DNA of 64,000 nucleotides from Plantago ovata (Eukaryota; Streptophyta; Magnoliopsida; Lamiales; Plantaginaceae): positions 38,811,290 to 38,875,289 of the forward strand of contig CM051455.1 in the NCBI GenBank assembly GCA_028274465.1. The letters are read 5' to 3'. Position 1 is the first letter of the stretch. Each line of letters opens with the position of its first letter. The notes beneath the pieces were generated by a model. That model was given only the letters and a program-made list of their open reading frames with translations, had not been told where the DNA came from and searched no databases. This document shows positions 24,419-35,784 of this stretch, piece after piece. The position numbers and the translations under genes are program-made.

Positions 24419-26530
24419 TTAGTTCTCCTCGTATGGGTTCTCCTCTTCTCTTGGAGCTTCAAATGCTCCATTATCAGTATTCACTTCACACGCCACTGGA
24501 ACGTTTCTATATCTGTACAGAGATGCCACCACGATGAATGCAACTAAATTCCCTGAACTTAGAGAAGCTAACACCCAATAGTACCTATCCAGACGACTTC
24601 TATTCAAGGTAAACTGAAACCAATTTCGTCCTCCTCCAGTTTCACTAACTTGACCCACGACATAAACTGTAAGCACATTGAACATGAATCCAAGGCCAGA
24701 TACTCCTCTAGTGAAGTGATCAAGGTAATCTTTCATCGAATCAGGAGCCTCACATGCGTAATATGCAACCACACTTTTTTGCATGAAAGAATTAAACCCT
24801 GCAAGCAAGAAAAACTGGAAAAGCAGCCAGTATACGCTCATGGGTATATCGTCATCAGGTCTGTCCAATAAACCATGGCGTCTAATAACGTTAAGTCTCT
24901 TTTCTTCAATTTTGGCAGCTGTTATACAGCACAATATCGAGAATATCATAGCAATCCCAATGCCGTAAGCTGGTCGTTTGCCCCCATGAGGTTCTAATCG
25001 ATCTTCACCAGTACCTACTTGATTTTCACCAGTACCATTGGCACGCTTTGCCTTTATTTTATATAATAAGCCAGTCTCAAAAGAGTTAAAGAATTGCATA
25101 AAACCATCAGAAAGCAAGAGAAGGATCTGAAGAGGAACATTCCATTCGCCAATTCTGCGATCCAAGTTGTTTGCTTGTTCAACAAAGTAAGTATTCCCAA
25201 TAGATGATACAATCCCACAGATTATAAAAGTCATCCACATTGGGATCATACGAACTGCAATCTTCGCTTCCTCCACTTCTGCCATTGTGCAAGCTCTCTG
25301 CTCGCTGTCATCATCGCCTTCCCTGTACATTGCCGCCTTTTGCAGACCCCTGAATGAAAGAATGGAATTTGAGCCAGTTTTTAGTATCTTTAACTTTTTT
25401 CGAGGATCGATATGTAAGAGCAAAACAAATTATATTAATCTAGTACTTGTACTGTTTAAAAGAAGGTCTGTGTCATGATTGAGATCTCCAGCCAGTCTGA
25501 TTTTGAGTATCGATATTCAATTCAATATGTAAAGCACATAGGAGTCGGGCAACTACAGACCTGAGACAGCGGGAACTTGTAGGTTGCCGATACTTTTTTG
25601 GATCTTGATCTTGCTTATATTGCAAACTATTGAGCTCAAATGATTTAAACATCTTGGTAGAGAAGACCACAAACACTCTGAACACCTTAGTTATCGGACT
25701 CCCTTTATGAGAAATCGTCTTGTATTTGCAGCAGAACCCAGTGAGAAAGAGAAACATCCCTATAACAGTGAAAATTGCTGGTATTCCAAAGCGTATGGAC
25801 CACGGTCTTATGTAAGGTAGTGCTATAGCACCTGTTACTGCAGCAATAACCATAACAAGAAAACCTAGTGCTTGCCAGATGGTTATTGCAGAATATTTAG
25901 TGGCAGGTTTCCCGTCAAACTGCAATTCGAAGAAGGGTTGTAGAGAGGCTTTGTAACCAGACATTCCAACAGCTACCAATGCCATTCCAAGATAGAACAG
26001 AACTCTCTGAGTGTGTCCAATACATTCCTTTTCAAACTGTTTACATGTGCCAGTGATAGGTGGCGTTGACATAAATACAAAGACTATGCCCTGCAAGAGA
26101 TGACAAACCGTAAATCAATGGAGCTAATAAATGATTTAAAAGTCCATATCCCACATTTCAGTCATGAGAATTTTGGTAACTCACCAAACTGTAAGATGTA
26201 CTGGATAGCACTAGCATCCCAAAATGGCCCAGAAATGCGTCAACGGCCCAGAGGAAGAAACCAGGCAAGATCAAACACATTCCTGACCAAATGTTCAGAA
26301 TCCCAGCGGAATGAGTAAAACTCAATCCCCAAACATCAGTCAAGTAAGTTTGCATTACGAAGAACGCATACACCACCAATATGTTAGCACATATTAGAGC
26401 TGCAATAAGTACAAAATTGAAGATGAATAAGTAAATAGAACATACTTCTAGCTTTTTGTTAATGGACGAAGGGCTCAAATTGAAAGGGCAGTTCTTTACA
26501 TGAAATTCGGAAAAAGCTTCCCTGTGCCAT
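24419..26530 (-). CDS. NPF: NPF transporter, array gene 9
   Basis: Exons 26500-26530, 26185-26399, 25561-26090 and 24419-25349 give 1707 nt and 568 residues. Start MAQGSFFRIS. It is the unit-B duplicate of gene 7: exon ends, introns and flanks correspond. Differences are informative. TM1 reads LICANILVVYAFFVMQTYLT (Gln-Thr where all others have Gln-Asn). MSTPPITGTCKQFEKEC has lost a few residues. The loop before TM7 reads DDDSEQRACTMAEVEE and lacks the Trp found in other copies. The TM8-TM9 loop has a small duplicated unit (GTGENQ, GTGEDR). The tail ends EENPYEEN. Conserved blocks FVEQANNLDRRIG and SRLDRYYW are intact. The copies have diverged but both stay open, which is consistent with both being kept by selection. 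Confidence 0.92.
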
Positions 26531-27592
26531 TGCTGGAGAAGTAGAATCAGCCTCAACCATCTGCAAGGAAAAAGAGCTTCCTGAAGTTAGCCAAAAAAAA
26601 CACATTAATAATCATTTCAAGCCTATTAATACCGATCTGACTTGAATTAAACATTGACTTTTATATCAAAACGTGAATAGTGAAAACCAAGAAACTCGCT
26701 TACGCCTGGCAACTAACAACTTACCTCCAAAGTTCAAACCAAGGCAATTTACTTGTAGCTTAGATGTTTGGATGGGGATACCTCTGATTGGAATTGGCCT
26801 ACCCTTTAACATGTAGATGTTTCATCCCTGTGCAGTCTATTTCGGTATATGTAGACAGTAGATACAGTCATACAGAGGAGGGTTGTTACAAGTCAACTCA
26901 TGTTGGTCTTGGTAGGGTACAATATGATAGTAATATTTTGTACCATCCATCCAAGTTGCTTAATAGTTTAATTATATAATTAATGGTGTGTTCATACTTC
27001 CAGCTCCCATTTCATATTATAAGCAAGACTTGTATTTTCATAATCCTTTCCTGCAGTCACTCATGCAATGTAATGCTAAAAGCTGTCACCAAACAAAACT
27101 GAAAATGATTGAAATAATAATAAATAGCAGATATAAAATGTAAAGGAAAACATGCATAAAAAACCCAGCCCAGGTGAATCATGGTACATCAGTACTCAGT
27201 AAGTATGACACAAGTAAACTTCATACTTATGTGACCCTTACAATATAAAGAATTGAAGATACAGCTAAGTCTTTGTCTCATTTTTTGATCATGCATATAC
27301 CATAACAAATTTTATAACATTTTCTTTTCATACGAAGAATATATTACAATTCACATAGAAAAATATCAGAGTGTTACAATATATTTTCATCAATCACTCT
27401 CTTTCAAACTACTGTGCTGCCTTATTCCACACACAAGTTACATTTTTATCACTATCAATGGTTTTTTTTATCCTACAATGATAGAATCGAAGAAAGCTGC
27501 ATGAAATCAAAACATTTAATACAAAACAATCTGGAGGGGGTGTTTCCTGTGTTACCATGACAGGAATTAGTCAGAGAAGACCAGCTGTGTTA
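26531..27592. other. Spacer between gene 9 and gene 10
   Basis: No gene. Duplicate of 22048-23119: upstream region of gene 9, then 3' flank of gene 10. Confidence 0.6.
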
Positions 27593-30133
27593 TCAGCCAT
27601 TCTGTTCGTCGTTGTTTTCTTCTGGGGCGCCTTCATTTGGACCTTCATATGCTTCAAGATCATCTACTACTTCATCTTTCGCTTCACAATTTTTATATCT
27701 GTACACAGATGCCACCACGATGAATACTACTAAGTTCACTGAACTTAGAGCTGCCAGCACCCAATAATACCTATCCAAACGACTCTTGTTCAATGTAAAC
27801 TGAAACCAATTTTGCCTCCCTCCATCTTCACTGATTTGGCCTACAAGGTGAACTGTAAGCACGCTGAACATGAATCCAATACCTGACACTCCCCTGGTGA
27901 AGTGATCGAGGTACTTTTTCATCGAATCGGGAGACTGGTATGCATAAAAAGCAACAACGCTCTTTTGCATGAACGCATTAAGCCCAGCGAGTAAAACAAA
28001 CTGGAAAAGTAACCAGTATACCCTCATGGGTATATCATCATCCGGCTTGTCCAATAAACCGTGATGTCTAATCACATATAGTCTCCTTTTCTCCACTCTG
28101 GCAGCTGTTATACAGCACAATATCGAGAATATCATAGCAATCCCAATGCCGTAAGCTGGTCTTTTGCCCTCATGAGGTACTTTATCCTCAGTTTGAGGTC
28201 CGCCTGCAGGGTCGAGGGCAGCTGGGACACGAGCGGTTCCACTTCTCTTATATAATAAGCTATCTGCAAAACATCCAAAGATAGTCCTTGAACCTTCAGA
28301 AAGTAACAGAAGCATCTGAAGAGGAACTTTCCAGTTGCCAATTTTGCGATTCATATGATTTGCTTGTTCAACAAAGTAAGTGTTCCCGATAGATGATACA
28401 ATTCCGCAAATTATGAAGGTCATCCACATTGGAATCATGCGAACAGCAATCTTTGCTTCTTCGACTTCTCCAACCGAGCAAACTCTCCATTTACTATTTA
28501 CATCATCTTTCGGGTCGCACATTGCTGCCTTCTCCAGGCACCTAAATTAAACGGTCAGTAATAAAGATTGGTGTTTTTCATGCAATGCTTCTGCATTAAT
28601 GCTAGATAAGTATGAACAAGGATTGTATTCTAACATAGTTTCATATTTCATGAAGTAGCAGAACTTAAATCAATGTTCAGCGCAGATGGAAAATAGACAA
28701 GCACATACCTGAGGAAACGAGTATGGCCAAATGATTCTGTTTCCTGGTCGCTTTTCTTATAAACTTTAGCATCAAGATCAAATCGTTTGAACATTTTGGT
28801 GGAGAAGACCACAAACACTCTGAACACATTAGTTATGGGACTACCCTCGGGAGGAGGAGGATTCTTTTTATACGTAGACCACCCACTGAGAAAAAGAAAT
28901 GTCCCTACAGTTGTGCAGATGGCAGGTATTCCGAAGCGAAGAGTCCACGGTTTTATGTATGGAAGTGCAATAGCCCCTGCTAATCCAACAATAGCTACAC
29001 AAAAATAACCAAGTAACTGGGATGGCATTCCTGAAATCTGCCCATCAGGATTATCGTTCTGCTCAGCAAGGAAAGGGCGTAGAGAAACTTTGTTCCCAGA
29101 TATTCCGACAGTAATAAGTGCCATGCCAGTGTAGAAAAGAACTCTGTGTGTGTGCCCAATACATTCCGACTCGTAGCCTTTACATGAGCCGGTGGAATTG
29201 GCAAGAACTGGTGGTACTGACATAGTTATGAACCCAATGCCCTACAAAAAGTTAGATGCTACAGAATTGGAATCCAAATAGAAATACAAATTTTGAGTTT
29301 CATTAGGAATTAAACTCCTTCAGCTTTGAACAACAAGACCATGAAACAGTTGACCACATCTGCAAGTATCCATTTCTTTCTATTCCTGTGCTCAAAGAAA
29401 TGGTTCTTGTTTTTAAGTTCAATACTCTGTGGAGTTGGGTCTACAGCCTAAAAGAAGTACCGAGTATATAGTATTCCTTTAACTGACTGACCAAACAAAT
29501 AGACTCATTAGGTTCGGAAATGCATTAAAAAAGAAAGTAAAACTTGACTTTATGCCGGTTTCCAAAAATCAGAAAAAGTTAAATAACAAACTTAATGGTG
29601 ATATGAACATCAAAGCCCAGAAGCTCAAACAAAGTAAACCAAGAACTATCTTATCTACTATCTAGTTGTCCAAAATACCTGATAAAACAATATACATTTT
29701 GAGCTAATAAATGTACTAAAGTTGCATATCCTCATTAAGCAATTTACTTATCAATGACTAGTAAACTCACCACACTGTAAGAAATACTAGCAACCACCAG
29801 CATACGAAAATGGCCCAAGAACTCATCGACAAGGTAAAGACAGAAACCAGGCAAGATCAAACAAATTGCATTCCAGATATTCAGAATCCCAGCAGAATGA
29901 GTGAAGCTCAAGCCCCAAACATCCGTCAAATAATTTTGCATCACGAAAAATGCATAGGACACCAATATATCCGCCCATATCAGCGCTATAATAAACCAAA
30001 AATGGAAAATTATTAAGAACACAGAATACCAACTATCAGAAGAAAGTTGTATTTTTCTCAAAGAAAACAAGAGTTCAAACCAAAAAAAGTCAGTTCTCGT
30101 ACATGAAATTCGAACAAAGCTTGCTCCTGCCAT
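27593..30133 (-). CDS. NPF: NPF transporter, array gene 10
   Basis: Exons 30103-30133, 29771-29985, 28709-29241 and 27593-28541 give 1728 nt and 575 residues, the longest member. Start MAGASFVRIS with donor GTACGA; two introns use TAG acceptors. TM1 reads LIWADILVSYAFFVMQNYLT. MSVPPVLANSTGSC has Val where the others have Thr. Other blocks are GAIALPYIKPW, FVEQANHMNRKIG and SRLDRYYW. The TM8-TM9 loop is long and Pro/Ala/Gly-rich (RVPAALDPAGGPQTEDK). It begins the array at the right-hand end, and nothing NPF-like is seen beyond it. It is the intact relative of pseudogene 8. The tail ends NNDEQNG, without cysteines. Confidence 0.92.
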
Positions 30134-31064
30134 TGTTACAGTAACATAACAACCTCAACTCTCTGCGCAAAGTAGTTGTTAAACCGTTAGCGTGTTCAAG
30201 AAACAGATTAACCAAACAGGGTAATTCTAAACTTACAGGAATCAAATCAAGGACACTTCTCACTGCTAATATAAAACTTACCTCCAAGTTCAAATGTAAA
30301 CTCTGTGTGTGTGTGTGCACCCGCATGTTAGAGACAGGGAGAGTACCTAATTACCAAAGCAATAAATAATGGCGACTTTGTTTCTGCGATCAACCAACAA
30401 TCTTGTCCTTCCTGGTAGGTGCAAATGAAGTTTCTTCCAAGATTCTCATTTTCATGGTTTTATGCTCATACTCCATACTAATAGGAAACATTGACTTGGG
30501 CTTGACACTACATCTATAGCTAATAGCTATCTATGATCTATCCATATGCTCTTTTAAGTTCTGGTTTTAATTATCAAGCCTTCATTGCAATCATTCACAT
30601 TGATGGACATTTAGTAGATATTTAAAGAAAAATAAAGGAATTTTAGAACGTTTGAGAAATGTGCGAAACAACACTAAGTGGTTTAGTAAAGTATATATCC
30701 GGCCCCTGTGGGAAGAAAGGCATATAATAATGCACTCTGTCTCTATCATTGCAATCACAAATAACCAACAAATAAACCAGTACTCCAAATCATTAATAAT
30801 CTATATTTGTTTTTTTATTTTTTTTGGTAAGATAATATGAAATTCATTTAATAAGTCCTTATGGTCAATAGATAGGAAGTGATCAAAAGAGAAAAATAAA
30901 TAAATAAAATTGTAAAGAAGCAGAACTGTTTATAGTTAAGAAGACAATAAATTTGGCATTGCAGTCCCAGCCAGGGAATAAGAATATATTCAACAACAAC
31001 CAAAAAAAGAAGGAAAAAAAGAAGGGAATAATAAAATCAAACAATTGTTGAATAAATCCAATAA

Positions 31065-31110
<46 letters not shown>

Positions 31111-31304
31111 CAATAAATCCAATAAAGTTAAAACATAATATAACAGCCTCTTGCCTTTCACCTAATAAAAAATAATAATAAAATAAGGAGGAAGGGAAAT
31201 TACAACAAATTAGGGCTATGAAATTTACACAGATAATAAGAATCCAACCTTTTCAATTCAACAGCTTAATCACGAGATCACTCTCTTGGCGGCACATATT
31301 TAAG
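30134..31304. other. Upstream region of gene 10 and AT-rich spacer
   Basis: No gene. A short GT run lies near 30302-30317. The right part is A-rich and contains the flanked poly-T insertion annotated below. Confidence 0.5.
31051..31129. repeat. Poly-T tract flanked by 18-bp direct repeats
   Basis: AATAAATCCAATAAAGTT occurs at 31051-31068 and again at 31112-31129. Between them lies only a T-run of about 38 followed by AGAAC. This looks like a poly(A)-bearing retro-insertion on the minus strand, reduced to its tail, with an 18-bp target-site duplication. Replication slippage is an alternative explanation. Confidence 0.6.
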
Positions 31305-31694
31305 TCAAAATCCTTCAGCGGTGGTGGTTGACAACTTCCCGCCAGCTTGATGACAGTGGTTGGTGGCTCCAAGGTAGGGTTGTTTGTTTTTCTGCACACC
31401 AACTGTTTGATACTTGTTCAATACGCCAGATTGTGGTTGTTGTTGTTGATGTGTGTTGTTGACATCATCGAACACAGAGGAAGCAGATGAAGGAATCATG
31501 CTATCATCATTGACGCCATTGTTGGTGGTTCGACGAGCAAGCTTGAGCAGGCATTCAACTAAGCAGTTTTCTTCGACGAAGTTACGGTGCTGAGGCTTAG
31601 ACGATGAGCGCTTGGATTTCGGGAAACGTTGGCGGGTGCTGAGTGCTACTTCGAGCGGAAACGGAGCAATCTTTGTTGTTCTTGATCTTGCCAT
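31305..31694 (-). CDS. Uncharacterised small protein (129 aa)
   Basis: Not a family I can name. It is a single uninterrupted frame starting in good context (AACAATGGC). The N-terminus is basic (MARSRTTKIAPFPLEVALST, then a run of Arg/Lys/Ser around residues 22-36). A short hydrophobic, helix-like segment follows (ENCLVECLLKLAR, about 42-54), then a Ser/Asn/Gln-rich, probably disordered half with a QQQQPQ run. There is no signal peptide or membrane segment. The basic start could be a nuclear signal, but that is a guess. The composition and start context look like a real plant gene rather than a shadow frame; no neighbour gives a clue to its role. Confidence 0.55.
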   Translation of the reverse strand: MARSRTTKIAPFPLEVALSTRQRFPKSKRSSSKPQHRNFVEENCLVECLLKLARRTTNNGVNDDSMIPSSASSVFDDVNNTHQQQQPQSGVLNKYQTVGVQKNKQPYLGATNHCHQAGGKLSTTTAEGF

Positions 31695-32242
31695 TGTTGC
31701 TGCTTGTTTGATTGTTTCAGGGGAAGTATGAGGGAGTGATATAGTGAAGAAGGCGAAGGAGAGAGGGTTGAATTCGGAGAGTATCTGACTGACTATCTAT
31801 CTAATCATCATCTACAGTCGTATGTATAGTTGTGCGCGTTAATCGTATACCTTCAATAAATACGGTATCTTTCGCAAAATCTCATATGGGTAGTAGCGCG
31901 CCAAATTTTAGATATATTTCATCCATCCAACTACTGTATAATTAACTCATTTTGACAGTTTTTTCTAACGATTGAAGTTTATTAGGGAGATCCAAGTTTA
32001 GTATTTCATTTTTTTGGGCCCAATAAATTTATAATTTTATGAGATTCTAGATTTTTTAATATAATTTTTCTATTTTATCTTAATACAGGATTTGGTATAT
32101 TTAAGGACTCATATATCTAGAGTGCTCTTATAAATTCAATATGTAATTCGTTCCAAGTGTAAGGCGACTAGTCCTTCAAGATGATTCCGTAAAGTTTTAG
32201 TAGAAATGATTTTATAACATATCAGGTTATACGAACGTTAAT

Positions 32243-32315
32243 GAGGTCTAGCTCAATTGGTTAGACTGAGGTGCCATGACTCTAGAGGTCATGGGTTATA
32301 CGATCTAGTTTATTA
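32243..32315 (+). mobile_element. tRNA-derived SINE-like remnant
   Basis: It contains TAGCTCAATTGG, a good Pol III A-box, followed about 45 bases later by GGTTATACGATC, a weakened B-box. The cloverleaf does not close, so it is not a tRNA gene. It probably derives from a SINE head. Confidence 0.35.
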
Positions 32316-33527
32316 CTAGCTTTGTAATGATTAATTTATGATAGTTGTGAAATTATAATAGTTCGATATATGATAGAATGATGTATTAATTGATAATGTA
32401 TTACTCATGTAATATTGTAATTCTCAAAATTTGCAACGCAGCCTTAATTAATCAGAACTCTATAGTTCGGGAAGTCTATAGGTGCAAGAATCATGATCAT
32501 GGAGTTAATTTATGTTCACTCCAACTTTAGTCATCTAGTTGAACTGGTACAGCAAGTAGTCAAGCAAATGTGCCACACAAGAACTACGTTTTTGCGACTA
32601 GTGATGGGATCATTGGAGATTACACTTATGGCCATGGAGGATACCAAAGGTAATGGTTACTACTCTTAGAACAAGAACAAAGGTGGATTTGGAGGTCGTG
32701 GAGGTTTGGAGGATACCAGAGATTAGGGATGAGCACCGATCCAAATTTGGACTAGACTTTTCGCGTCACCATTTTAGAGCCTTAGGGACCGAACCTAATA
32801 TGTCCGGGTCTAGCCCGGACCAGGCCTGGAACCTGTCCGAATTTCGGTTCGAGCTCAATATGCTCAGTCCTACTAGAGATATTAGAAGTTTCAAGATGGA
32901 AATTGATTTGAAGGGCCAAATATGGTGATTATATGTCAAACCCAAGAATCACGGATATATGGGCCGATCGATCGAGTGCTAGGGTCGGATACCTATCGTG
33001 ATGGGCCAACCAAAAGGTTATTAGTTTGGTGCTTCATAAATATCATTTGGGCCGACTAATACCATAAGTGTCGATCAAGTGACAAGGTTTGATACTTGTC
33101 ACCATGGACCGACCAAAACGTCCACTAAAATGATAAATTGAGCAAGCCCATTGAGTAGTTAAGCCCGACCGAAGTAAGCTTATGCACGACTAAGTCACCC
33201 GAACTTTACAATTGGATGGGTGAGCCTCCAATAACGTCTAGAAACAGATCATACCCAAGGCTCTTATAAAAGGGCTGCATAACTAAATGGCTCAGACAAG
33301 GCGAAGTTCCTTGTACGGGACCATATAGGGTAGATGAGGGTCAGGGCCGCGCTTGTCGACCCAAAATAACCTTTCGTAAGAGAGAAACCTGCCTACGAGC
33401 CAAATGACACATAGTAATTCTGACCTTATAAGAGAGTTGGCCGGACCGGCAAATTGGACACAACCCCATACCAAATAAGAGCCAGTCTTCCAGAAGGTTC
33501 CATAGGGTGTGAGTGTTAATTTTGACG

Positions 33528-33804
33528 AGATGCACAACATCTAACCTGGAAAAAAACACATGTGGGCTGGGTTAAACTCAATATTGACGGCTCCATCTAA
33601 GTTAGCCGGAGTCCATCCCAGAGCGATGTGAGCTCCACTTCGTCTATTGGGGCGAAAGGGATTCGCCGGGTAAACCCACATATCCACTCGACATTTTCAT
33701 CTCGGATAACACCTCCACATCCGACTGATACGTTTTTGGGGAATAAGGAGCCGTCAACATTGAGTTTAATACAACCCACAGGTGGTTAGATGTTGTGCAT
33801 CTCT
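33528..33804 (-). mobile_element. LINE-derived RNase H fragment between inverted repeats
   Basis: On the minus strand 33779-33597 encodes KLNVDGSLFPKN, then GCGGVIRDENVEW. This is the start of the RNase H-like (RVT_3) domain found at the end of plant LINE proteins and their domesticated relatives; the first catalytic Asp lies in NVDGS. The fragment is truncated. Arms of about 55-65 bp at 33528-33593 and 33750-33804 are inverted copies of each other (GGAGCCGTCAA with CATTGAGTTTAA), so part of the fragment was copied back in reverse. Confidence 0.65.
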
Positions 33805-34309
33805 TCTTGCTATGTTTAGCAAAGGGTGCAGGGGTGGATCCAAGATTTGAAGTTTGGGGGAGAGACGAAATTACATATATAGGGCTGGTTCAGAGGTTTG
33901 GAGGGCCAAATTCTAAAAGATCGAAAATATTGCCTAAAAAAAAATTCTTTTTCAAATTCTAGGGGATGCGAACACCCCACGATGCCCACTCCTAGCTCCT
34001 CCCGGGAAGCGTGTGAGTGTTAGTTTTGTGACTTTTGTCTATTAATAGTTTTGTGGCTTTTGTCTATTATTATATTAATTATGATTTTAATTATATTATA
34101 TTTTTTTTGGTTCCATTGCAAAGAATATAACCCATACAAATATGCCATTCTAGTCTGGGTATAAAATTAGACAAAGGGCAGATTGGGGAGATTGTAGCTG
34201 CTCTGGTATTATCGACACGTTGGTTTTATTTGTCCATCTAAGGGCAGCTTTGTCATTACATTACATAACAAACTCCCAGCTCTCCCTCCTCCAAAACCAC
34301 CATCAATCA

Positions 34310-35697
34310 ATGGCAGACCAAAACCCCATCTCCGGCAACGACCGGATCAAGCTCAACGTCGGCGGCAAACTCTTCGAAACCACCGTATCCACCCTCCGTT
34401 CCGGCGGCCCCGACTCCCTCCTCTCCACCCTCTCCACTCGCCCTTCCCCGACCCAATCTTCATCGACCGCGATCCTGAAATCTTCTCCATCCTACTCTCT
34501 CTCCTCCGCTCCGCCCGCCTCCCTTCCACCGCCAAACGCTTCTCCAACTCCGAGCTCATCGACGAAGCCACCTACTTCGGCATCGACACACACCTCCGCT
34601 CAGCTCTCGCTCCTTGTCGCCTCACCGGAATCGACGCCAATTTAGTCACCACCGTTAAACCCCCTTCAGTCGGCGTCGTCTCCGATTTCGACGCTATTGA
34701 ATCCGACGGTTCGCTGTGTGCTGCTCACGCTGGTCAGATATCGGTCTACGATTGGAATCTCAGCCACTCTGCAACTGTACGGACGCACTTCGATTTCATC
34801 ACTTCTCTTAAGAAAATTGGTCCTGACGTGGCTGCTGTCGGGTCGTTGTACGGGGCGGGGCTCCATTTTTATAATTTGGCGAGTGGGCGCCGTGTCGGGT
34901 CGGCCGAATGGGTTGATCCGACCGATGTGAGGATACATAAGGCCCGGGTGCATTCGATAGCCGACTCGGATAGTTTTGTTTATTCGGCTTTTGATTGCCA
35001 GCACGGTGAGAATTGTGTGTTGGTGATAGATAAGTCTACGATGACGATTTCGAATGAGATTGGGAGGTTTTCGGGGAGTTCAGCTAAGAATATGGTTCCG
35101 ACGAAGTTGAAGTATGTTGAGGATATGGGGATTTTGGTAGGGAGTTCGGTGACGTCGGGAGCGTTTGGGTATTCGGGGTATATACGATTGTGGGACGTGA
35201 GAACGGGGGACGTGGTTTGGGAAATGAATGATCCGGGTACGGGTAGGAGTAGTAGGTTTGGGGATTCGTTTGCGGATATGGATGTTGATTTTGATGGCTT
35301 GTCGTTGTTTAAGATTTGTTCCAAGTCTGGAGATTTGGCTTTGGCGGATATGAGGAAGTTAAGTGAGGATCCGTGGGTTTATTTGAAGGAGAGGAATCCG
35401 AGTATGAGGAATGTGGAAGGGAATGCGGGTGGGAGTTTTGTAATACATTGTTATCGTAAGCAAGTGTTTGTTGGGAGAGAAGGTGAGTTGGAGGTGTGGT
35501 CGAAGTGTGGAGATGAGGAGATTGTGGATGAGGAGTCGTATAGGAGGAATTATGTTGATAAGGTAGAGCATTCGGAAAGAGGTGTTATTAATAAAATCGT
35601 GGGTGGTGGTGATAGGCTTTTTGTGACTAGGGAAGATGTGGAGGGGATTGAAGTTTGGCAGAGTTCTTATAATTCTGGTGTTATATCTGTGTTATGA
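34310..35697 (+). CDS. BTB/POZ (KCTD/T1-type) domain protein with C-terminal beta-propeller-like region; one apparent frameshift
   Basis: The start MADQNPISGNDRIKLNVGGK (34310) opens a T1-type BTB domain (LNVGGKLFETTVSTLRS, then PIFIDRDPEIFSILLSLLRS, then ATYFGID; about residues 10-105). The rest has WD/YVTN-like strands (HAGQISVYDWNL, GYIRLWDVRTGDVVWEM, VFVGREGELEVWSK). This matches the plant BTB proteins of At3g09030/At5g41330 type, about 460 residues, thought to act as CUL3 ubiquitin-ligase adaptors. The frame changes at the four-C run 34446-34449. Upstream is the ATG frame; downstream is the frame that stays open to 35697. One more C would give a single 462-residue intronless protein. Either the gene is a recent pseudogene or the assembly has a homopolymer error. 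Third-position GC is high in the first 400 bases. Confidence 0.85.
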
Positions 35698-35784
35698 TTA
35701 CAATTTACAAATATGTAGCAGCCGGTGCTTAACTGATGATAGGTTCAGACATTGTTCCACGGCCATAGAGGGTATATAGTCTGT

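Larger units (their letters stand above)
23756..28250. repeat. Segmental duplication, unit B (gene 9 plus part of gene 10)
   Basis: Second copy of unit A. The junction at about 23756-23766 carries CCAGAAAAACAG, close to TACAGAAAAAACAG at the left border of unit A (about 19305-19320). This suggests short homology at the crossover. The right limit is the point in gene 10 that matches the end of pseudogene 8. Confidence 0.8.
31695..34309. other. Gene-poor interval with retroelement remnants
   Basis: Holds the upstream region of the small gene (31695 to about 31900), a tRNA-like SINE remnant near 32243, a TAGGGATGAGCA-type repeat near 32722, unassigned repetitive sequence (32940-33290) and the RNase H-like LINE remnant at 33528-33804. 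No intact gene was recognised. Confidence 0.5.

Noticed and set aside
19305-28250. Composite transposon or viral origin for the duplicated NPF block
   Set aside because: Breakpoints fall within genic and flanking sequence, with no terminal repeats; ordinary unequal exchange explains it.
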